Below are positions 11,432-23,492 of a stretch of DNA of 64,000 bases, in pieces. Position numbers and translations under genes: made by a program. The stretch lies in contig CAJNOQ010000057.1 in NCBI GenBank assembly GCA_905250885.1, positions 23,191 through 87,190 on the forward strand. Reading direction: 5' to 3'. The notes under the pieces are model-generated. The model saw only the letters and a list, made by a program, of their open reading frames with translations. It was not told the origin of the DNA and made no database searches. Numbering within the stretch: the stretch's first letter is position 1; every line of letters begins with the position of its first letter. This DNA comes from Didymodactylos carnosus (lineage: Eukaryota > Rotifera > Eurotatoria > Philodinida > Philodinidae).

Positions 11432-14400
11432 GTTTTATTTACGTCCAAAGAGTTTCACAAAATATATATTGTATAATCTACTGAGCAGGAGTAGTAGTAA
11501 TAGTTTGTGTAGAATGCACTGAAAAATATCGAATGTGTTTATATATATATATCTATATCAAACAAATATGCTATATCGGACTAAAAAAGTTTCTTTTTTT
11601 CTTATTTTTTCTCAAAATATCTAATAGAAATTTTATATGTATAATATATATATATATATATATATAGTTAGAGAGAGAACGAGAGATAGTAACTATAGGA
11701 GAATATTAATCAATTCACGGAAGAAGAAAATATGAGGGAGAGAAAAATAAGAGGAACGGTTGTTCTAGAATACAAAAAAAGAAAAAAATCGAGACAAAAA
11801 TTAAGTCTCCGCTATTCTCTCTTTTCTCAATAAGAAGAAAGCCTTTCTTCCTCTTTGCGTAAACCTACGTCGATATAGAAACAAAAAACAAAAAATAAAA
11901 AAATAAAAAAATACAGTATAGGAAGAACCAAAACAATTTTGATCATCATCTTTACGAAAGAACGTGATTGTATTTTCTTTATGCGTCATAATAATATTAT
12001 TGATAAGCGTGATGATGACTCCCTCATATATTTAACCCTCTACTTCACCTCTTTGTCCTATAGGACACGGAAATAAAAAAAAACAAAAACGAACTTGATA
12101 TAAAACGATGTCCTTACACACCGAAATATATACGTATAATGATGAAGGAAAATGAAGAATTTTATGCTCTATATATAAGTGTTTATGTTATTCATTAAAT
12201 AAATAAACGTTGCGTCAGAAATAGACACATAGAATGTTTTGAAGGTCACGTATTTAGTTGTCAAATAAAATAAAAGCAGAATAAATATTGTTGACAAAGT
12301 AGAAAAAAAAAGACATAAAGCATTGAGTATATTTAATATAAAGTATATGATGACGTGGATAAAATTCTTTCACTATATCAGTAAACGTTTCGTCATAACA
12401 CGATGTAAAAAATGTAACGAAAAAAATGTATGAACAACATATTTTATCATTTTAAGGACATTAGAATAACAGATCAAAAAACTTGTCAAAAACAGGCAGA
12501 CATATCTTTGTTCAAATGGAATGCTATAATTTAAAGAAGTTTCATGCAGACTTTTTATATATTTTTATTCATGAACAATTTTACTAGCAAATATCATACA
12601 TCAAATATAGACCGTTATATTGAGAGAAGTATAAATTTTTTTAAAGTATAGTAAACAATAACGAAATTATGTTAATTGAAGTATAGGTCACTATAAAAAT
12701 CTAAAATATCATATTTATCGCTACACTTTTTCATTTCATTATTAGAATTAGAATATTTTTCTAATATAAGTTATTGAAAATTGTTAACCTTATCTCTATA
12801 GTAACTATATAAACTGAAAAAGACAGAAACAGAAAGATATTTTCATTTGTTTTGCTACTCTAAAAGTACATTAAGTTGATTTCATCATTTTTATATAATT
12901 GACATAACTTATAGATAACGATTTTGTCTTGTTTATATATATATATATAGAATGATTCACATCGTCACTATTTTACTTGTCCATTATGTAATCTTATTGA
13001 ATAATTAGCATATGTTTTTTGTTATATTGACATAATTCAGTTCTAATGAGATATATTAAAATTTTTTTTAATTTAATCCGGAGGTTGTCCATGACAGTTG
13101 TCCATGACAACCTCCGGATTAATACAAAGTTTTATGCAAAAAAATAATTTATCATTGTCATATATAGCGTAGGAAGTAGAAAATAAGAGTTCATTTATAA
13201 AAGAAATAATCAAAACATCTTTAATGTAAATGAAGTAGTTGCTACAACAGAAGGAAAAACATGAAGGCGTCTGGCATACGTCAGATCAGGTTATTAGTAG
13301 AGTTCTCATTTCTCAATTTGTCAGAAATTAATTTACACAAAAAAAAAAATGAATAAATATTTAAATTAGTTTTCATCTCTCCGTTCTGTCTCTCACATAA
13401 AATCTCATTCTTCTCTATAGTTGTGAAGAAACAATAACATGCGTAGTCGAGAGAGAGAGAGAATGAGGTGCATCTTATTTCAATATTAACTGAGCTTGCA
13501 TATCGAAAAAAAAAGATTTATCTATACTTTGCGCCCTAAAGGTACTTTTTCTAATAACCACCTTGAAGATAAAAAGAAGAAGAGAGTGACAAAAGAAAAA
13601 GAAGTTATTCTTCATTGTTCGAAAGAGTTTATGCTTTTATTCTAAATATCATCGGAGAGATGAAATTCTAGAAATTACTATCTTTTTAAAGCCTAGAGCT
13701 TGTTTTTCAAAGAAAAATCAAAATATTCCAGAACATATATGTCTAACACATGTCAGAAAGAAAAAAATGAAAAATGTTTAGAAGAACTCGGTCATTCGTT
13801 AAATTCAGCTTTATTGTTCTTCCTTCCTCATAATTCTACTTTTTTCTATGAAGTATCTCTTTCTAATAGATGACAACACAAAAACATTTCATAAACATCG
13901 AGGTGGTAGTTCATTACGGATAATATTCTACTAAATAGACAATAAATTAATGATATCTAAGACAAACTATTTTCTTTCATTTTACTCGGCATTTTTTCAT
14001 ACTCTACAAAAGTTTATTCTAACATAGTCAACGTATTTTTGAGCTATTTTGAAGCAATACAAGTCCTTGTCAGTGAATGAAAAGATAGTGACTCATTCAC
14101 TAAATGTTTTTGCCCTCATTTTAAAAGTTTTAGAGTAACGTCCTTCCGCTAGAAATATTGACGTCATTTCTAATTACAAGAAAAAAACAAGACATCTCGA
14201 ACTGAAATCAAAATGTGTACATAATATTGGCTAAAATTTCTAGATTGATCCCTTGAAAAGAGAGAATAAAAGTATCTCATCCACCATATTGTATTTAATA
14301 AAAAATATCATCAATCAATGTGAATGTATCATACAATATTAAATGAATCAAAAATTAAAGACAAATGCTATTTCAATGATAAAAATGTTTTAACAGATTT

Positions 14401-17400
14401 CTGTGTAGTACTTCTGCAATATTTCCATTTCGTTTTCGATTACGCCTATGTTTTTTTTTCAGAGAAATTATTAAGGCGTGAAGCATCAGACTTTATCACG
14501 CTTCACAAATTCATATTCTACGCCGATGAATATTAGTCAGTTGATTATATATACAGAAATCAATAGAGTTTTATGTAATTAGTAGAAGTAGTATTGTTTG
14601 TTTTTTTTTCTTTTTTTTGGAAACTAGCCATAAATTTTTCTTTTCTTCTCTTAACACAAGTAGAATATTTTTTTTTTCTTCTCTAACATGTATTTTTTCT
14701 CTTTTTTTTTTATCGATAAAAAAAATCTATCATGTAACTATAACTTGTTTTTAGACAACATCATCATCAAGACATATTATTCTGATTTATTTCTTAAATC
14801 TATTCTAACTAATTATCTATGGCAAAAAACAACAACAGAGTAAAGAGTCATAGTAACTATATCAAATAGTTTGTAAAACATTATGGTCAAGTTGTTGCTG
14901 ATAAATACAATGCTTATTACTACCTTGCTGAAAACACATGAGAAAGACGATTTGAATTGAATGAACAAAAATCATAAGTGAATCAACTGAAGGATTAGGT
15001 TTATTTAAGAGATAAATTGTACTTTCAACATACTTTTATGGATATCAAAAAAAAAAAAAAAATAAGTTGATTTTCGTTTCTGTTCTAGTCTATAGAAATT
15101 GTTATAGTATTTGTAACAAAAAAAAACAAAAAAATATTGGAAGATATTAAACTATAGAACAAAATTATAGTGCCATTTGTAGATATTTCATGAATAATTT
15201 TGTCTATAAACAAAGACAAATTTTTTTTTTTTTGATTGATCACAATGAAGAGAAAGAACGGAGGAGACTCAAAAAATCATACGTTTTCATATATGCATAT
15301 TTCTTCTATTGAGACCATCTGTGTCTCTAATAGAATGCAAAAAAGTAGTAATAATGTAGGCAGATTATTGAGTTGACACAACCTCACACCGTCATTAACA
15401 CCTACGAGTACGAAAATGAAAAGTAACAGCATACATGTTAAAATGAAAAGAAATTATGATAACTTTCGACGTCATAAAATATGCCTCTCATTATTTAAAC
15501 GGATCTGTTTTTATTGAATTTAATTACATGATAGGCAAACAATCAATACATCATCATCATTGTTCCTATGCACTCTAGATGAGATCAATTTTCGATAATA
15601 AAAGTAATAGATGAAAATGTCACATTTTATTCGTGGGATTTTCATAGTTCACAAAAAAAACAAGCCTCATTTATTTTCAATACGTGATAGATTTTGTCTC
15701 TCTGTATCAAAAGAAAAATGATAATTTCTACTCAGAAATGCTTACGCAAAAAAAATAAAATGATGTCTTTTTCTTCACCTCATCAGTGATTGCAACGAAA
15801 TTACTCAAGATCTTTTACTCTTCTGACTTTATGTTTAACAACAAAGTATAAACTAAAAACATTTTTTAAAGACTTGATTGATTGACTTAAGTTTTTTGTC
15901 TTTATGATAAATAATAAGATGTGGTACAAAAATAGTAAATTGTAGGTTAAAGATGAAACAGTAGAAAAAAGTACATAAATACGCATACATACATACACTT
16001 ATACTCGTTTTATTAAACAGCAAGAAAAATTAAATTGAATAAAGTCAATATCATACTAATTCAAGATAAATATTCTTTTTTTTTTAAAATTAATGTATTG
16101 ACCTTTAAAATCGATGTATTGACCATATCAATGTATTTATCTAACTCATTCAATTTATTTAGATAAATGTCTTGTCAGAGTACAAGTTCAAAAACATGAG
16201 GATTTATAAAAAAAAAAAAAATGAACAGGTGCCCAAGCTACAGAAATATAAGCTCATGACATGAAGTTTCTTTTTAGAGAGAAACGTCTTCTTACATACG
16301 TTGTTTTTTGTTAAATATTTAATAAAATTGAGAAAATTGATCAATCAGACGTATTTTACGACAGAAATATTGAGTTTTTCTTTTGGATTTTAGAGTGAGT
16401 TTTTCATTTTGAGATTTGTTTACATGTGAAAATCTATGTTTTCACTATTGAATGTTAGAAAATGCTTTCAAGGTAGTTCGGACAACAGTAAAGGTTTACT
16501 TGATAAAAAGATTAGTTAAACGTTCGAAAGAGAACTATTAGCTTCGTGTTAAATTCATAAGGATATTGAAAAGCTGTATGTTTTTTGTTAGTGGTTTCCC
16601 CGTGTTTCTATTTGTTTTTTTATCCTATAGTCATTTTAATAAAGGTAAATTTAAACGAAAACAAAACCACTTTAACACATAAAAGGGAGTAGTGGCTTTC
16701 ATGTATGTAAAAGAAATTCTATTTTTATTTTAATCCACATACGAATGTTTATGTGTTGTATTTTTGTACAACTATTATAAATGCGCAGATTTAAATTTTA
16801 AAAACGATACAAATTGAAAAATGAACGATAAAAAATCGAATACTTTATATAATCTTTACTGTAGAACTCCACGTACGCATATAATGAATCACTATGAAAC
16901 AAGAATTATTCAAGGAAAAAAAACAAATATTCAAAGACCATAATTACAAAAGAAGTAATATGTCTAGGGGAAGTAAATTTCTATTATAATAGTATTATCA
17001 AATACATCATATAATAGACGTCTGTCAAATAGACAAAGAAATCATAAATAAATGATAATAACGAAGTAAACACTTTCACATCGTTTTAGCTTTCATAAAA
17101 GCATAATCAGGTAAAATATATTTATGGTCTACTTGCTTTTCGCATAATGACATTAAAATAAGCTAGATACTAATATATAGTTACGAAATACAAATTATAA
17201 AAATCTTTGTCCTTAATGAACATATTTTGCTCGAATGATATGATGTTCTTTAATAATATTCACTAGTTAATGAAAAGTGTCTCACTACTGCTCTACATTT
17301 CTAAATAGCTAGAAAATCTTTATAAAATGAATCACAATAGTAATTGACACTGTTATCTAGATTTATATTAGCCATGCTCCGAGACTTTCGAAGCAAGGAA

Positions 17401-18416
17401 AATACGCAAATTTTCAGAGTAAACACAAACGGGAAAGTAAATTGTAATAAATTAAAAGCAACGTGGCTATTTTTTCATTCACAGTGTATTAAAATGACGT
17501 ATATTTTGAATTATAAAATTTAGTAAACATTATCGAACGAAAAACCGCAATTATTTGATTTGTTGTGCAAGTTTAGAAAAAAAGTTATTACATCATACAG
17601 AATCAACTAATGATCAATAGAGAGATTCAAGTAAGCCATGACCATAGATTTCTTAATAATCATATGAATGAATAACCAATTCTTTGCTCTATAATAGTAA
17701 ATATACATAACAATTACTTACACAACGTTTTGAAATAAACAATCAAATGAATCATTGAAAATACTTTTAATTGGTTTGTCCTAGTTCTTTCAAAATCAGA
17801 TGATGTAACTCATAAACATTAAGCAAGACTTTCACTTAACATTCAGATCAACAACTTTTTGTTCAAAAAGCTCTTCTTCAGTTCATGAGCAATCTGAACA
17901 GATATTTTAAGCGCAACTATTATTGATCAATCACATACTCAGAAACCTTTAACACAGAAGTACGGAAAGCTATAATAGGCGATTATATCTCCTTCACACA
18001 AATCAAGCAATGTTAAATAAAAATATTAGTTATTCATTTACATCTCTATTTACTGCAATAACCCAAAACAATAATATATAGATCGATGTGGTCGATTCAG
18101 TCAATTTATTCGAACTCCACGAGTTCAATAAACTTATTGAATATTCCACAAAGATAAAAAGTAAAATCAAAATTTCTATTGTCGTTCTCTCATATTCTGT
18201 TCTTTATTTAACAAGGAATACATAAGACAATAATAGTTTTTGCTGGTTTTCGCCTTTTAGAAAAGTCTATTATTGAGAAGTTCATACATATTGCTTAAAC
18301 AGATACATGATGACATATAGCTATAGCAAGACAGAAAGAAAAACAAATAGTTATTAGCAAAAAAAAACAATAAGAAACGACAAAATAAATATATTTTTTT
18401 TCAAAAACTTTTTAAT
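11432..18416. other. 7 kb gene-free spacer
   Basis: Very AT-rich sequence between the BTG/Tob start and the TSC22D stop. It holds an (AT)n run at 11644-11666, a 46-bp palindrome at 13075-13120, T-rich tracts at 14600-14710 and A-runs near 15050 and 16210. Small ORFs (for example 11801-11989, 14324-14536 and 15801-15998) show no recognisable family or splice context. It probably includes the upstream control region of the BTG/Tob gene. Confidence 0.6.
13075..13120. repeat. 46-bp palindrome with internal direct repeat
   Basis: Arms AATCCGGAGGTTGTC (13075-13089) and GACAACCTCCGGATT (13106-13120) are perfect inverses. The centre contains two copies of TTGTCCATGACA, so it can fold as a hairpin or mispair as a direct repeat. 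It stands out as a GC-richer island in very AT-rich DNA. Confidence 0.8.
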
Positions 18417-21400
18417 TCAAGTGTTTTGCAATGTTGAATTCAGAGGAGCAGAAGCTGTTGCTGTTGCTGAAGATGAGGGTAAAGAAAGAAGTTGACTAGT
18501 AGGTGTGATAATACTGTTCGCAATGGGAGCAATGATTGAATTTGCTGTAGTTGTCATCATATTTGAAGACACGGTACCGTCTATGTTGCTGTTATTATTA
18601 GTAGAATTAGCATTGATTGTAGGATTAAACTGAGCTAAAATTTCACTCGGAACATGTTGACGAAGATAGTCACGCTCAAGTTCACATAAAGATATTTTTT
18701 CATTTAATGTTTTTATTTGTTGACGTAAATCGACAACTTCTTCTCGTACAGCAGATAATAAATGCATTTTGACTAAATCCTAAATAAAACGCATACAAAC
18801 TAGCCTTGGTTTTTAACTTTTTAGAAGCACCAATGCTCTTTCTGATGCAGTAAATGTACTTCATCAGATTAAACAGCTTTGTAAACATACCATTGCGGCT
18901 GAAATCTTGTTGTCAATATCAGTCGTACTATAAAAGAAAACAAAATATTAGTTAGTTTAAACTTTATTGAGAATAAGGAAAGAATATAATAAAGAGAACT
19001 GAATAATTATATATATATAAATAAATTAAAACAGTGTTCGAACAACTTCGGAATAGATTCACGCAGATTCTTTCTACTTTTTACACCAGCGACAGTCGAC
19101 ACGATCTTACTGTCCATGCAATGCTGTAAAACTTGTGATTATATTCTATGGTTTTCTCTCGTTTTAGAAGTATCAATTTTATATTCATGTAACTTACTTG
19201 ACACTCACTTGGTAACTTTTGACATTGAATTAGAATCTGAGAGTCAAGCTTTTGATCATGAGCGAGATTCATTTATGAACTTCGAACTTGAGATATATAG
19301 TACAAAATAAATTCAGCAGAAAATAGAAGATTTTAAACCATCCATCATTCAGAGTCGGTTTTAGGTTATAACCGAGAAATATCTAAAATACAATTTTTCA
19401 AGCAATTTTTTCTCAAGTGCATGATTGAACAGTAGATTTTTTAATCAAACTCGACACATGTTTTTCTGAAAATAAACTGTGTATTGTTAACACATAACTC
19501 AACGAGCTTTACAGCATAGCATGGACATAATGAGATCGTGTTGACTTTCGCTTGTGTAAAAAGTAGAAGAATCTGCGTGAAAGTATCCTGAAGTGCGGTG
19601 AGAAAGCTTATAGATTATGTATAGATAAATCCAACTAAATGATATTGATTAATTTTCATGCCAGGAAGCCGATATAACTGCGATTGAAAAATCTCTTTTA
19701 TTTTATATTTAAACTTGAGTACAGTAACCTATACATACTTGAACACATGAGTTAGCAATATTTCATATAAAGATATATTGGTGGCAGTAGAAGTTAGTAA
19801 AAACATTCAATGACTTGTTTCACTATAAAGCACATATCTTACTCTCAATTTATTCTCAATTTTAGACAATATTTCAAATAGATCAATAGCAATTTACATT
19901 CAGTATTTTATCCAAAGAGAAGACCATAGAGGTACCGCCCATTCAAAATTGACTTCATTGTTTTAGAAAAATTGAGGACACAGTGGCTATGGTCAAATTA
20001 TATCTTTTTTTAGTTTCTGTATATGCAATGAGTGAGAAAGAGTTAAAGAGATACGATGCGATGCGCTATGTGAAAGAAATGAAAATGAGTTATGTGCGAG
20101 ATATAACGAATAAAAAGAGAGGCTAGAAGTTTACCTATGCAAGCTTACAGAAGTTGATAAATTCTTTTAGAACGCTTGCCTTCTCGGAATTTCCAGCTGT
20201 GTAAAACATAAACAATGTGTATGCCGACAACATGCTTTTTCCAAAAACGATTAACACTTCTTATTCTGAAACGCATCACTAGTAGAAGAAATACCTTAGT
20301 TTTTCTATAAATCATAGAATATCAAATCCCGAACTAAGCCGCTTCAAAAGAAAAGAAAGGCTGTTTACTTAAAATTGATCAAGCAAATTAATTAATTCAA
20401 TATCAGATCTTCAAAAAATCAAATAAATACCTTAGCTGACGAATCAATCTGAATGAAAGAGGAATGACGTTCACAGACTATTTTCATTTTTGTATAAAAA
20501 AGAACAAAGTTCTTACTTGTGCTGCTTAGTTGGTGTGGTTAATTCTTTTAATATTTCATTTGCTATTTCTTGATTTTTGCTTTCATTCCCAGTACCAACA
20601 TTTAGCAATTCCATGGCCACAGCAGCTGTAGCGGCTGCTGTTTGAGCTGTTTGTGATAGGTTTAACGGTGTTGTCGTCATATTCCAAATATTGTTTAAAG
20701 TTGTCGGTGTAACGTTTTGTGGTGGTCGAAACTGTGGTATAATAGGTGAAAGAATATGTTGAGGCGTGGTAGTCATTGGTGATGTCATTACACTACTGGA
20801 TGTGTTTGAATCTTGGGATTTTCCTATTGATTCGTTCGTTAATTTCGGTGGAATGTCTGATATAGATTTATCGATAGTCTGACCGATTGTTTTCAAATCA
20901 TGCGTTGTCACTGGTAATGATTGAATCGGATTTTTTATCACTGAAATTTGATTCGCGTTTGTTAAATTATTTTGTTGTTGATTATCGTTTTCCTTTTTAG
21001 ATGGTGATGTTAGTAATGGCTTTGTTTGTTCCGAAGCAATTTGTTTTTGTTGTTGCTGTAGTAGTTCGGAGACAAGTGATTGTTGTTGTTGTTGTTGCTG
21101 CTGCTGCTGTAGTAGTTCAGACAGAAGTGATTGTTGTTGTTGTTGTTGTTGCTGCTGCTGTTGTAGTAGTTCAGAGACAAGTGATTGTTGTTGTTGTTGA
21201 TGATGGTGGGGGTGGTGGTGTGAAAATGATGAATATTGATTTTGAACTGATGACGGAAACTGTTGCCCAAATAGATATTGCGCTAATTGAGAATTACTTA
21301 TGGCATCACTGGTACTATATAAATTATTTGATGAAACATCACCATTATGGTCAGGACCTAAGTCATGGAAAAAATAAATAATAGACTTACATAACATGGC

Positions 21401-22363
21401 ATTTTTGTAACGCAGCAATGCAGTATTTATGAAAAGCATGCTCGTATTCATACGTCGAACGACAAACTTACCAGTATAATTGGCGTCTAAATGTTGCCGA
21501 ATATTATCGTTTAGATTAGCAGTTGATGGAAGAGATAAATAGGGCGGCATTGACGTGGATGGATTTAAACCCATTTGAGCCTGACTAGCAGCCATCGCAG
21601 CTACCCATTGAGCATATTGTGGAGTTGGGAATGGATATTGTGGATGAGGATAAAAACTTCCAAATCCTGGTGGAAAATATGTTAGATTTGGTACAAAAAG
21701 TGATTGATTTTGAATATTTGGAATTGCTAATGACGGTGAATACATTAAACCGGGTGGTGGCATATTGGCAGCGGCCTGAGTAGCTGACAATCTTTGAGAG
21801 GCTGCGACAGCTGCTGCTGCACTAAAAAATAGAAAATTAGTGTGAATTAATAACCGAGTTAGTATACGTCAAACTGAAGGAGAAAAGCAAAATTGTAGCG
21901 ATGTATTTGATCGGAAAACCTACGCGGCCGCAGCGGCAGTAGTCATTGTTGTGTTATCGACATTTGACGTTGTTGTTGTACTGGTTGTGAGAGGTAACGA
22001 TGGCATGGTTATTTTTCCGTCATTATTCGTTAATGATACGGGAAAACTTATTGTATTAACACCGTCACTGTCATTCAAATCTGCCGGCGGTTCATAGTCA
22101 TTTATCTTCCATCGACCTCGACCAAAACTTCTATCGACTCTTATCATTTGAAAACGCCCGGGATTATTACTGTCATCGACAGCACCCATCGTCTCATCAT
22201 TCTGTATTGTACCGGGACTTATTTGAAATTTTGTATCAGATCCTTGCAGATTAGCATTTGATAGTTGTTTTTGTGATGTTATCACTGTGGTTGAAGGTAC
22301 TGAACTATTGTTATTGATTGTTGAACTAGAATATTCTAACGGTTGGTCTACTCGATTATTCAT
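18417..22363 (-). CDS. TSC22 domain family protein (bunched-type long isoform)
   Basis: Five exons: 22363-21924, 21821-21472, 21357-20517, 18927-18891 and 18779-18417 (phases 2, 1, 2, 0), 676 residues. TSC22D/bunched long isoforms are leucine-zipper proteins that promote growth and bind NRBP1 and WNK-pathway partners; this is family knowledge. The TSC box and zipper lie in the last two exons: TDIDNKISAAM, then DLVKMHLLSAVREEVVDLRQ followed by QIKTLNEKISLCELERDYLR. The N-terminal exon has FQMIRVDRSFGRGRWKINDY, the conserved motif that marks long isoforms. Between them lie Pro-rich and Gln-rich disordered stretches, including three repeats of a LLQ(n)SLVSEL unit. I placed the start at ATG 22363, just inside an exon whose acceptor-like CAG precedes it, so an untranslated first exon is likely upstream. 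The 1.6 kb intron before the TSC box contains an inverted-repeat element. Short isoforms with another first exon are possible but not seen. Confidence 0.93.
19046..19593. mobile_element. Inverted-repeat element in TSC22D intron
   Basis: Imperfect terminal inverted repeats of about 95-100 bp: the left arm starts CTTCGGAATAGATTCACGCA and the right arm is its inverse, ending TATCCTGAAG at 19593. Shared blocks include ACGCAGATTC, CTACTTTTTACAC, CACGATCT and GTCCATGC. No transposase frame lies between. Near its right part (19405-19427) it shares 23 identical bases with the palindrome at 40986-41369, so the two belong to one dispersed repeat group. Confidence 0.75.
21051..21205 (-). repeat. In-frame CAG/CAA minisatellite encoding LLQ(n)SLVSEL repeats
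   Basis: Three head-to-tail units of about 54-60 bp in TSC22D exon 3. Each encodes a Gln run of 4 to 12 followed by SLVSELL or SLLSELL. CAA and CAG codons are mixed, which usually slows pure-CAG slippage. Expansion of the whole unit rather than of single codons explains the pattern best. Confidence 0.85.
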
Positions 22364-22399
22364 GTCTGTTGTTCTGCTAATTAAAGCATTTGAGAACAA

Positions 22400-23492
22400 A
22401 ATCGTAATATCATTTTAGACTGGATTTAAGATTGATAATGCTAAGATAATTAAAAGAAGCATTAATCTAAAAATAAATTAAGTTTAAAAACTGAATTTTT
22501 ATTGGGTAAAGTTTTTTTTGATCATTGGATAATCTAATTAATAGCCTGAGTAGCACGTTCGTTCTTACTGCCAACTAATAGAACATATACATCAAAGAAA
22601 AAGGCATAAAACCATTTCTAAACTGTTCTAATTCAGAAAATTAAGTACTAACAAACGCTGCCTGTCTGTTATATAATAACTCTAATAGCTCAGATACTCT
22701 TCCACGAATCAAAAGAAAGTGACAAGATTTCACTGATACATAAGTAGAATCTAGTAAAAAGACATTAAGCAATATTTCTTTCTTTTCACACACAGATCAA
22801 CAAACTGAGTTCAATTTGTGCACTCTACATCCCTATAGATAGATACCTACTAAATATTATTTATAAGTTCTTTCTCTATACGTGGGTTTCATATACAAAA
22901 AAATGTAACGAAATGTCTTGAATTTTTCGTTACTAGATTCGAATTCATCATCATGTAATACGTAAAACAAGATCATTTACGATGTTAGTACCTTGTAATG
23001 GCATCGATCGTATCAAAAAGATATGATGCTTCAAAAAATAGTACTGTTTTAACAGAATCAAGCAGTTTTAAAAAATTGTATAAACAAAATCTTACTCATA
23101 ATACTCGCTTACATATATCTGAACCCTTTTCGTATGCGTTCTTGGCAAAAAATTTTTGGTTAGTTTATTTCGTAAAAAAAAGTCAGAAATATTGAAAAAT
23201 GCCTTAATTAATATCCTCATCATTTCTATTATATACTAGTAAAAGATCATACACACTGGGTTGAAGAAATACAACGATTTTTTAATGTATGCACAACCTA
23301 AATGGAGTAAGAAACACGGCGCACACACGAAAGATAAGTTAGTATTTATTGTAAAATATGGTTAAAACAGAAAATTAAGTTAACAAGTCAAGACAAAGAA
23401 TACATAGAGAACATGTACACATTCAAAATAGACGATAATAATCGAAAAAACACCGGGATAATTAACATGAAAAAATGCATCAGTTCTAAATA
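22400..23492. other. Spacer between CCZ1 stop and TSC22D start
   Basis: About 1.1 kb of AT-rich sequence. It must carry the CCZ1 3' end; a minus-strand AATAAA lies at 23350-23345, 143 nt past the stop. It should also carry the TSC22D promoter and any untranslated first exon. The ORF at 22998-23195 on the plus strand has no family-like features. Confidence 0.5.
23345..23350 (-). terminator. Candidate polyadenylation signal of CCZ1
   Basis: AATAAA on the minus strand 143 nt after the CCZ1 stop. It is the first perfect hexamer I find downstream of the stop, but such hexamers are frequent by chance in AT-rich DNA. Confidence 0.4.

Noticed and set aside
21010-21270. Minus-strand Asn-rich ORF
   Set aside because: Shifted-frame shadow of the same glutamine repeats in TSC22D exon 3.
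21001-21381. Plus-strand ORF of valine and alanine runs opposite TSC22D
   Set aside because: It is the antisense shadow of the glutamine-coding CAG/CAA repeats.
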